NCBI RefSeq assembly: GCF_001870735.1
Contig: NZ_MORL01000003.1
Location: 310,001-374,000, forward strand
DNA: 64,000 bases
Direction: 5' to 3'
From: Arsenicibacter rosenii
GTDB taxonomy: Bacteria > Bacteroidota > Bacteroidia > Cytophagales > Spirosomataceae
The notes under the pieces are model-generated. The model was not told the origin of the DNA. It did not search any database and saw nothing but the letters and a program-made list of their open reading frames with translations. Positions 51,209 through 57,959 of the stretch are shown piece by piece. The position numbers and the translations under genes are program-made. The stretch's first letter is position 1, and every line of letters begins with the position of its first letter.

Positions 51209-52171
51209 ATGTCAGTATTAATTTTTGCCGAATTAGACGAAGGCAAACTGAAAGGCTCCTCAAAAGAGGCAATATATTATGGTTCAAAAGTAGCCGAAAG
51301 CCTGGGAACGGCGGCGACGGCCATTGTGATCGGTCAGGCTGATGACGCAGAACTGGCCACCGCCGGTCGGTTCGGGGCGGCGAAAGTGCTGCATGCGGCC
51401 GACAGCAAACTAACCGAAGCCAACGGCATGGCCTATGCCAGCGTAGTGGCGGCGGCGGCTGAGCAGGAAGGCTCAACCGTTGTGGTAGTGGCCAAATCGT
51501 CACTGGGCGATGCCATGGCTGCCCGTCTGGCGGGTAAACTACGGGCCGGACTGGCGGCGAACGTCGTTGATCTGCCAAATTTATCAAATGGTTTCCGCGT
51601 AAAACGGAGCATTTATACAGGCAAAGCTTTCGCGGAAACGGAACTGACGGCCGACAAAAAAATTCTGGCGATCAAGAAAAATACCATTACGCCGGAGGAG
51701 AAAGAAGCAACAGCCAGTGTTGAAGCCTTCAGCCCGGCCCTGAACGACAGTGACTTTGTACTGAAAGTAACAAACACCGAAAAAGCCACCGGTGATGTAT
51801 TACTCCCTGAGGCTGACCTTGTTGTTTCGGCGGGACGTGGCCTGAAAGGCCCTGAAAACTGGGGCATTGTCGAAGATCTGGCGAAGGCGCTGGGCGCTGC
51901 AACAGCTTGCTCGAAGCCGGTTTCGGACCTTGACTGGCGGCCTCACCACGAGCACGTGGGTCAGACCGGTATCAAAATCAGCCCGAATCTCTACATTGCA
52001 GCAGGTATTTCGGGCGCCATCCAACACCTTGCCGGCGTGAACTCCTCGAAGGTAATTGTGGTTATCAACAAAGACCCGGAGGCTCCCTTCTTTAAGTCAG
52101 CCGACTACGGAATTGTCGGTGACGTATTCGACATTCTGCCACGGCTGACTAAAGCAGTAAACGCCCTGTAG
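51209..52171 (+). CDS. etfA: Electron transfer flavoprotein subunit alpha
   Basis: 320 residues. N-terminal part paralogous to EtfB, and the C-terminal FAD domain (about 200-320) with [20 protein letters not shown] and [20 protein letters not shown] and [20 protein letters not shown] (FAD contacts). Forms the heterodimer with EtfB. Its TAG stop lies inside the left arm of a palindromic repeat (52168-52195), so the last codon and the stop are part of that repeat. Confidence 0.96.
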   Translation: MSVLIFAELDEGKLKGSSKEAIYYGSKVAESLGTAATAIVIGQADDAELATAGRFGAAKVLHAADSKLTEANGMAYASVVAAAAEQEGSTVVVVAKSSLGDAMAARLAGKLRAGLAANVVDLPNLSNGFRVKRSIYTGKAFAETELTADKKILAIKKNTITPEEKEATASVEAFSPALNDSDFVLKVTNTEKATGDVLLPEADLVVSAGRGLKGPENWGIVEDLAKALGAATACSKPVSDLDWRPHHEHVGQTGIKISPNLYIAAGISGAIQHLAGVNSSKVIVVINKDPEAPFFKSADYGIVGDVFDILPRLTKAVNAL

Positions 52172-52195
52172 AAACGCAGGAAGTTGCGTTTCTAC
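52168..52195. repeat. GTAGAAACGC-type inverted repeat overlapping etfA stop
   Basis: GTAGAAACGCA (52168-52178) / TGCGTTTCTAC (52185-52195), 11-bp perfect dyad with a six-base loop. A related copy lies at 52380-52401. Confidence 0.75.
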
Positions 52196-52206
52196 AAACG
52201 GACATA

Positions 52207-52262
52207 CAATATCCTGCAACATATCTTGCCGCTGCAAGCGTATGGTATGTTGCAGGATATTG
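52207..52262. terminator. Long hairpin, probable etf terminator or repeat
   Basis: CAATATCCTGCAACATA (52207-52223) / TATGTTGCAGGATATTG (52246-52262), a perfect 17-bp stem with an inner CTTGC/GCAAG. No T run follows, so it may be a palindromic repeat rather than a classic terminator. Confidence 0.6.
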
Positions 52263-52379
52263 CCCGTTATCAGGGGCAGACCGGTCGCTTTCGCAACCTG
52301 TTAACACGATGATTCAGCAAAAAGCTAAGCCACAAACTCATTTTGCGGTATCAGATTCACCATGTTAACCTTGCGAAAT

Positions 52380-52401
52380 GAGACGCAAGATGTTGCGTCT
52401 C
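52380..52401. repeat. GAGACGCAA-type inverted repeat, copy 2
   Basis: GAGACGCAA (52380-52388) / TTGCGTCTC (52393-52401). Same family as 52168-52195 (GTAGA-x-ACGCA). It lies 25 bases upstream of the bifunctional-nuclease gene, with the putative -7 box TAATTTCG at 52414-52421 just after it. Confidence 0.65.
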
Positions 52402-52425
52402 TACTAAAATTGTTAATTTCGCGCT

Positions 52426-53025
52426 GTGGAAAAAATAAAGCTTGAAATATTAGGTTTATCACCCAGTCAATCGCAGTCGGGTTCGTTTGCGTTGGTTCTG
52501 GGCGAGGAATATGGCAATCGACGCTTGCCAATAATTATTGGTATGTTTGAAGCACAGGCAATTGCCATTGAAATTGAAAAGATTGCGCCTAATCGCCCGA
52601 TGACGCACGATCTCTTTAAGCAATTTGCTGAGAAGTTCAAATTTACGGTACGCGAGATCGTTATTTCTGACCTGCGTGAAGGCATTTTCTACGCCCGGAT
52701 CGTTTGCTCGGATGGAGTTCGGGAAACCGTCATCGACGCTCGCCCTTCTGATGCCATCGCCATTGGTATCCGTTTCAGCGTGCCTATTTATACGTACGAA
52801 ACCATCCTGTCGGAAGCCGGTATTACTGCCAGTTCGTCTGACGAAGAAGAGGAGGAGAAGCCGGAAGAACTGGTGCGTTCGACAGGCCGCTCGCCGCGTG
52901 CGTTCAGCGAACAACTGAAAGACATGACGGTTGACGAACTGCAACGGATGCTCGACGATGCGCTTGCCAACGAAGAGTACGAACGTGCCGCCAAAATCCG
53001 CGACGAAATCAGCCATCGGAATTAA
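52426..53025 (+). CDS. Bifunctional nuclease (BFN/DUF151) domain protein with UVR motif
   Basis: 199 residues from GTG 52426. N-terminal BFN domain (about 1-130; LPIIIGMFEAQAIAIEIEKI, then RPMTHDLF and DARPSDAIAIGIRFSVPIY), an acidic linker (SSDEEEEEKPEE) and a C-terminal UVR motif (about 165-199; DELQRMLDDALANEEYERAA). Nucleolytic activity has been reported for plant homologues; the bacterial role is unclear. A TAATTTCG box five bases before the start suggests a short leader. A strong terminator follows. Confidence 0.9.
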   Translation: MEKIKLEILGLSPSQSQSGSFALVLGEEYGNRRLPIIIGMFEAQAIAIEIEKIAPNRPMTHDLFKQFAEKFKFTVREIVISDLREGIFYARIVCSDGVRETVIDARPSDAIAIGIRFSVPIYTYETILSEAGITASSSDEEEEEKPEELVRSTGRSPRAFSEQLKDMTVDELQRMLDDALANEEYERAAKIRDEISHRN

Positions 53026-53047
53026 TGATCTAATCTATACATTTGCT

Positions 53048-53074
53048 AAGCCCGCTCTGTGAGCGGGCTTTTTT
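53048..53074 (+). terminator. Terminator
   Basis: AAGCCCGCTC-tgt-GAGCGGGCTT followed by TTTT. Confidence 0.92.
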
Positions 53075-53183
53075 GTAGGGCCTATGCCCTGCTGCGCTGT
53101 GCCAGGTCGGTGTATCACTCCTGCGCTGCGACAGGGCAGTGCCCTGCCTTACAGCTGGTGCCCTTTCAGGGCGGAAGGGGATT
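53075..53183. repeat. Intergenic palindromic repeat cluster
   Basis: CAGGGCA-g-TGCCCTG (53132-53146) and GCCCT-ttc-AGGGC nearby, with GGGC-x-TATGCCC text; GC-rich short dyads resembling a multicopy intergenic element. The small ORF across it (53059-53274) is not credible. Confidence 0.55.
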
Positions 53184-53273
53184 CTTTTTATCCGTAGTCT
53201 CAAAATATCGGGTAAGCCGAAAACGTTTGGGAGGGGAAAGGGCGTTTCTTTGCCTGATTAACTGCTATACCTG

Positions 53274-53684
53274 ATGAAAAATCCGTTTTTCTATATCCTG
53301 TTGCTGATCCTGGTTGTGCTCGACGGCTGGCTCATGTCACACCCTAACCTGATCGGCCGCTTTGGCGTCTGGTTTTATGAATACGATTACCTGCGGACAT
53401 TCCCGCGTGCGGTCGGCACGGTAGCCGCCATCGTAGGTGTAGCCCTCGTACTGTCTCTGCTGGTCAGCCGGCTGGCCCGCCCGATGGCGCTGGCAGGTTC
53501 CGCCATTTTGCTGACGCTGGGTATCCTGTGGCTGATTCAGAGTATCCAGCAGTTTACCTCCGGCGTTTATAAGCTGACAGGTGCGGGCTTCAAAGCCGGA
53601 GGCATGCTGCTGCCCGCCCTGGTCGTCGCTGTTTTTGCGAAAGGGTTTTACGACATTTTCCGGAACCGGGTTAAGAAGGTGTAG
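53274..53684 (+). CDS. Four-helix integral membrane protein, unknown
   Basis: 136 residues with four predicted membrane helices (about 4-22, 45-63, 70-90, 107-127) and a basic C-terminus. Size and pattern fit DoxX-like or small transport-associated membrane proteins, but no specific family is recognised. It stands alone, convergent with the dioxygenase gene. Confidence 0.7.
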   Translation: MKNPFFYILLLILVVLDGWLMSHPNLIGRFGVWFYEYDYLRTFPRAVGTVAAIVGVALVLSLLVSRLARPMALAGSAILLTLGILWLIQSIQQFTSGVYKLTGAGFKAGGMLLPALVVAVFAKGFYDIFRNRVKKV

Positions 53685-53744
53685 GTTACGCCGATGCAGC
53701 CGGAACGCTGAAAAAGCCGGTTCCGGCTGCATCGGGCTACTGCT

Positions 53745-54899
53745 TTACCGCGCCGGTGGCCCCGCCACACGGTTGATCGAGGCAAGGACCTTGTCAAGAC
53801 CGGCATAGGTACCTCCCGACGTGGCCGACAGGTTAACAAACTTATCGGCCACACGCCGCTTGTTGTAGATCAGAATGGTATTCCGGGCATTCGGATTGAT
53901 CTGATACAGATAGCTCGTCGGTTTATCCGTCAGCGACGGTACATAGACCACCGACAACTCCCGTAAGCCGTACCGCTTTGAGAAGGCGGCCAGTTGCTGC
54001 TTTACTTCGGGCAGGGGACGTTTTCGGGGATTGGTATAGATCAGAAACGCCTTGAACCGATCGGCACCACGGCGTTGTATCTGCTTTTCCAGAAACACGG
54101 CCAGCTGCGCCGCATTGTCCCAGTCGTTATCCGAGAGCCACGCCATTACACCGGCTGTCCGGTGGCCGTATTTACACATCGGGCAGGTTTTGGTTCCCTG
54201 ATCCGGTCCCCACACATGAACCGGATCAAACGCCGGGCACTCCTCTCCGACAACCAGCCCCGAGGAACGGTTATCACGGTCATATCCGGCATGCAGCACC
54301 AGATCGCGGTGGCCTTCCCAAACCCCATCATTCTCTCTTGCCAACGCCACGCCCTTATAACGCACCAGCCCCTCACGCTGCTCCAGCCGGTACCAATACG
54401 TGTCTGTCAGTTGCGGATCGCCCTGAAACACAAAGTCACTGATCCAGTAGGCGCTTGTCTGCATGGGTGCCTTCACGACCGCATGAATATGCGCCGGGGC
54501 ATCACGGGTGGGATACATGCCGGGTTTGATCGTATTGATTTCGTAGCGTCCCTTGGCATCGGTCCGGAGCCAGCCGCGCAGATAGCCATGCCACCATGCA
54601 TACGACCGTTTCTCTTCGTTACCCCGTTTCGGATACTTCCCGGCCGCATTGGTATGATAGGCATACAGCAATACCCCGGCGGCGGGCGTCACGCCGTCTG
54701 ACAGGTAAACGGTCCCGGTAATCCGTATCCGCTGTCCGCGAACAGTATCGGGAGCAATCGTCAGCCGGTGAGACAGGTGGCCCGGCAGTTTGTCAAACAA
54801 GCAATCGGTGCAGGTTGGCGGCTCATCGGGCGGCATCGCCATCCGTGAGGAGAAGGCGGTGATGGCCAGAATCATGAGCAAAAAGGAGGTTGTTTTCAT
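53745..54899 (-). CDS. Intradiol-dioxygenase-fold protein fused to a redoxin-like domain
   Basis: 384 residues with an N-terminal signal peptide (about 1-20, a lipoprotein or Sec type). Residues about 45-195 resemble the intradiol ring-cleavage dioxygenase fold: YHTNAAGKYPKRGNEEKRSY, then GWLRTDAKGRYEINTIKPGM and RDAPAHIHAVV with the His-x-His pair and Tyr as likely Fe ligands. From about 235 a thioredoxin/redoxin-like domain follows, with CPAFDPVHVW and CPMCKYG (Cys pair). The combination is unusual, and the substrate is unknown. Convergent with the membrane-protein gene. Confidence 0.75.
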   Translation of the reverse strand: MKTTSFLLMILAITAFSSRMAMPPDEPPTCTDCLFDKLPGHLSHRLTIAPDTVRGQRIRITGTVYLSDGVTPAAGVLLYAYHTNAAGKYPKRGNEEKRSYAWWHGYLRGWLRTDAKGRYEINTIKPGMYPTRDAPAHIHAVVKAPMQTSAYWISDFVFQGDPQLTDTYWYRLEQREGLVRYKGVALARENDGVWEGHRDLVLHAGYDRDNRSSGLVVGEECPAFDPVHVWGPDQGTKTCPMCKYGHRTAGVMAWLSDNDWDNAAQLAVFLEKQIQRRGADRFKAFLIYTNPRKRPLPEVKQQLAAFSKRYGLRELSVVYVPSLTDKPTSYLYQINPNARNTILIYNKRRVADKFVNLSATSGGTYAGLDKVLASINRVAGPPAR

Positions 54900-55159
54900 C
54901 GGAAAAAGTTTTTTTTTGGTTTTGTCATCCGGTTACGGAGCATGCATCCCCGAATGGTTTCTGACACAAACCAAACCGCCGGGCAAACAAGCCGCAACTT
55001 TACTCGACCAACCACCCGAATACACGACAAGCGCCGGACTACCGTTGGTCGGCTTTTTCTGTCGTTGGTCGAAAAACAACTGGTGCTCAGGCGCATGCAA
55101 GGCTGGCAGGTAAGGCAGAATCGTTGTATCTTCGTAGCCACTCAACCCCCATCGCTGCT

Positions 55160-55939
55160 ATGCTCAACCGCTTGCTGACATCCCGTTTCTACTGGCAGGT
55201 TGCCTTTTGGGTATTGGTTACGATCGTTTTCACCTACGACCGGAAGTACCTGTTCCAGAAGCTGGCCCTTGGTCAGGTGATCCCGTGCATTTTGTTCCGG
55301 GTGGGGTTGTTGATGGCCCTTGCCTACTGGCACCTCTACGTACTTATCCCACGATTCTGGCAGCCAGGGCGCTTCCTGCTTTATGGATTGGCACTGGCCG
55401 TGTCGGCAGGCATCACCTTACTGGCTCAGGGCCTCTACGATATGTATCTCTACGGGTTTGTGATCGGCGACGAGTACCATCAGAATCTGCTGGTTAATCT
55501 GCCGTTTAATGTAATTGCCACCGGCTGGTATCTGGTGATCATGCTGCTCCTCAAGCTGGCCCTCGACCGACTTACGCAACCGGCAGCGACACAGCCCGTA
55601 TCCGAAACAATCACACAACCGGTTCCCGTAGAGACGCCGGACCATATCTGGATTAAATCGGGTACCCGCCGGATTCAGATTGCGCTTGCCGACATTCTGT
55701 TTATTCAGGGATTAAAGGATTATTCGCTGGTCCATACCCCAACCGGCCGGCATATTGCCCAGGGATCGCTCAAAACCATGGAGGCGACCCTGCCACAAGG
55801 GCTGTTTATTCGTGTCCACAAATCCTTTCTGATGCCCAAATCCCGTATTCAGTCATTACGGAACGGACAGATCGAGCTACCCGACCTACAGATCCCCATC
55901 GGCCGCGCCTATCGTAAAGAGGTCGAAAAGCTGATTTAA
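55160..55939 (+). CDS. Membrane LytTR-type response regulator
   Basis: 259 residues from ATG 55160 (an in-frame ATG at 55124 precedes it, but MLNRLLTSRF is the likely start). Four membrane segments in residues about 12-140, then a linker and a LytTR DNA-binding domain (about 165-259; IWIKSGTRRIQIALADILFI, LKDYSLVHTPTGRHIAQGSL, FIRVHKSFLMPKSRIQSLRN). A receiver domain is absent; the membrane part may sense a signal directly. A TATCTTCG box near 55126 is a possible -7 element. Followed closely by the amidohydrolase gene. Confidence 0.88.
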   Translation: MLNRLLTSRFYWQVAFWVLVTIVFTYDRKYLFQKLALGQVIPCILFRVGLLMALAYWHLYVLIPRFWQPGRFLLYGLALAVSAGITLLAQGLYDMYLYGFVIGDEYHQNLLVNLPFNVIATGWYLVIMLLLKLALDRLTQPAATQPVSETITQPVPVETPDHIWIKSGTRRIQIALADILFIQGLKDYSLVHTPTGRHIAQGSLKTMEATLPQGLFIRVHKSFLMPKSRIQSLRNGQIELPDLQIPIGRAYRKEVEKLI

Positions 55940-55962
55940 CCGGCACGTTTGCTCAAAACGTG

Positions 55963-55970
55963 TATTTTTG
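55963..55970 (+). promoter_or_regulatory. TAnnTTTG -7 box of amidohydrolase gene
   Basis: TATTTTTG 18 bases upstream of ATG 55989. It shows that the in-frame TTG at 55968 is not the true start. Confidence 0.6.
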
Positions 55971-55988
55971 AGCGTACTAAAACCTTAT

Positions 55989-57242
55989 ATGAAAACACTT
56001 CTCACTTACCTGATCTGTTGGCTGACCCTTGGGTCACTATGTGCGCAACCTGCCCTGTTACTCCGTCCCGACCGCGTTTTCGACGGGGAAGTCATGCATG
56101 AAGCGTGGGACGTGTTGGTACGCGGCAACCGGATAGAGGCCGTCGGACAGGCCGGTTCACTAAAAGCCGGGGACGCCCGGTTTATTGACCTGAAAGGCAC
56201 CACCCTGCTGCCCGGCATGATCGAAGGGCATTCGCATTTACTTTTACACCCCTATAATGAAGTTGCCTGGGACGATCAGGTTCTCCGCGAAGCCCGCAGC
56301 GAACGGGTTGCCCGCGCCACCGTACACGCCCGAAACACCCTGCTCGCCGGCTTCACGACCGTCCGTGATCTGGGTACCGAAGGGGCCGACTACGATGATG
56401 TGGGCCTCAAACAAGCCATTAACAAAGGAGTCATTCCCGGACCACGGATGGTTGTGGCTACCCGCGCCCTGATTGCGACCGGCAGTTATGCGCCAAAAGG
56501 TTTTAGTCCCGACATCACCGTGCCGCAGGGTGCCGAGGAGGCCGACGGCCACGATGCGCTTATTCAGGCGGTACGGCGGCAGATTGGCAAGGGAGCGGAT
56601 GTGATAAAGGTCTACGCCGACTACCGCTGGGGGTTGATGGCCGACGCACGGCCTACGTACACGCTCGACGAGCTCAAACTGATTGTGGAGATTGCCAAAA
56701 GCAGCGGACGGGGCGTAGTAGCCCATGCCGGTACAGCCGAGGGCATGCGACGTGCCATTCTGGCCGGTTGCGAAACCCTGGAGCACGGCGACGCCGGAAC
56801 ACCCGAAATTTTCGCGCTGATGAAGCAGCACGGCACGGCACTCTGCCCTACCCTGGCCGCCGGTGATGCCATTACGCAGTACAGGGGCTGGAAAAAAGGC
56901 GTCGATCCGGAGCCGGAGCGCATCAAACAAAAACGGGCGACGTTTAAACAAGCCCTCGACGCAGGGGTAACTATTTGCGCCGGCGGCGATGTCGGGGTGT
57001 TTACCCACGGTGATAATGCCCGTGAACTGGAGATGATGGTCGATTACGGTATGAAACCCCTTGAGGTACTAAAATCCGTGACCTCGACCAACGCCGATGT
57101 CTTTCACCTGACCGACCGGGGCCGCATCAAAACCGGTCTGCTGGCCGATCTGGTAGCCGTTGAAGGCAACCCGTTACAGACCATTAACTCCCTGAAAAAA
57201 ATCAGGTTAGTTCTTAAAGGCGGTGATGACGTTAAACCCTGA
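55989..57242 (+). CDS. Exported amidohydrolase-superfamily enzyme
   Basis: 417 residues from ATG 55989, with a signal peptide (MKTLLTYLICWLTLGSLCAQ). Metal-dependent amidohydrolase: LPGMIEGHSHLLLHPYNEVA (His-x-His), the carbamylated-Lys site GADVIKVYADYRWG, VAHAGTAEGM and LEHGD (His ligands) and AGGDVGVFTHGDNA (catalytic Asp). Periplasmic or secreted; the substrate could be a prolidase-like peptide or a cyclic amide. The start is fixed by the TAnnTTTG box at 55963. Confidence 0.92.
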   Translation: MKTLLTYLICWLTLGSLCAQPALLLRPDRVFDGEVMHEAWDVLVRGNRIEAVGQAGSLKAGDARFIDLKGTTLLPGMIEGHSHLLLHPYNEVAWDDQVLREARSERVARATVHARNTLLAGFTTVRDLGTEGADYDDVGLKQAINKGVIPGPRMVVATRALIATGSYAPKGFSPDITVPQGAEEADGHDALIQAVRRQIGKGADVIKVYADYRWGLMADARPTYTLDELKLIVEIAKSSGRGVVAHAGTAEGMRRAILAGCETLEHGDAGTPEIFALMKQHGTALCPTLAAGDAITQYRGWKKGVDPEPERIKQKRATFKQALDAGVTICAGGDVGVFTHGDNARELEMMVDYGMKPLEVLKSVTSTNADVFHLTDRGRIKTGLLADLVAVEGNPLQTINSLKKIRLVLKGGDDVKP

Positions 57243-57323
57243 TCCGGGCTGAAAATAATCATCCGGATTTCAAGCCACTCAACCCACATTATGACCGGTC
57301 ATCCAATGTCGGTCATCTTTTTC

Positions 57324-57364
57324 ACCAAAGTACCTTGCATTGCAAAGTACCTTATACTACCTTT
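57324..57364 (+). promoter_or_regulatory. padR promoter with operator repeats
   Basis: TTG (57334-57336), 20-base spacer, TACCTTTG (57357-57364). Direct repeats CAAAGTACCTT at 57324-57334 and 57342-57352 flank the palindrome-like AC-x-TTGCA-t-TGCAA-x-GT. Likely autoregulatory PadR sites overlapping the promoter. Confidence 0.65.
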
Positions 57365-57397
57365 GACCCAGTAAACAACAGATAACTTTGAACCAAT

Positions 57398-57464
57398 TGC
57401 GATTGTGTGATTGAGCGATTGTGTGAAATGTACGCGCAAATCAATCACAATTCACTCAATCACA
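57398..57464. repeat. Repeat-rich leader upstream of padR
   Basis: GCGATTGTGTGA at 57398-57409 and 57414-57425, and GTGTGATTGAG (57404-57414) / CTCAATCACAC (57454-57464), an 11-bp perfect inverted repeat. It lies between the promoter and ATG 57496, so it would be transcribed and could form an RNA hairpin. Confidence 0.65.
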
Positions 57465-57495
57465 CATTCACTAAATTTTTAATCCCCGTAAGCAT

Positions 57496-57930
57496 ATGAA
57501 CATAGAGAACGCACAGGTGCAAATGCGGAAAGGAATCCTGGAATTCTGCATTCTGCACATTATCTCACGGGGCGAGGTGTATGCCTCCGACATGCTGGAC
57601 GAACTAACGTCAGCCCGGATCATGGTCGTGGAAGGCACGCTCTACCCGCTCCTGACCCGACTCAAAAATGCCGGGTTGCTTGATTATAAATGGGTGGAAT
57701 CTACTTCCGGGCCACCTCGTAAATACTACGTCCTGACCGAACTTGGCCGCACGTCGCTGGAGGCGCTCAATGCTACGTGGCTCGAACTATCGGCCTCAGT
57801 ACATGCCATTATCGACAAGACGGATCAACACAAATCGGCCACCAACGGGCATGCTGACGTTGCAGAAAGCACTTCTCCATCCGATCAGGATCAGCCTTTA
57901 TCTCCTGACGAACCGGCTTCCCTCAACTAA
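57496..57930 (+). CDS. PadR-family transcriptional regulator
   Basis: 144 residues. Winged-helix PadR domain (about 8-95; QMRKGILEFCILHIISRGEV, DMLDELTSARIMVVEGTLYP, LLTRLKNAGLLDYKW) and a Ser/Pro-rich C-terminal tail. Located upstream of the PspC/DUF2807 gene (29-base gap) in one operon, with its own promoter and operator repeats upstream. Likely represses its own operon until a cell-envelope signal is received; this is known for related PadR-PspC units only by association. Confidence 0.92.
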   Translation: MNIENAQVQMRKGILEFCILHIISRGEVYASDMLDELTSARIMVVEGTLYPLLTRLKNAGLLDYKWVESTSGPPRKYYVLTELGRTSLEALNATWLELSASVHAIIDKTDQHKSATNGHADVAESTSPSDQDQPLSPDEPASLN

Positions 57931-57959
57931 CCTAAACGCCTGAAAACGAACGTAGAGTC

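Noticed and set aside
53059-53274. Short ORF after the BFN gene
   Set aside because: It lies on a GC-rich palindromic repeat cluster and has a Cys/Arg-rich nonsense sequence.
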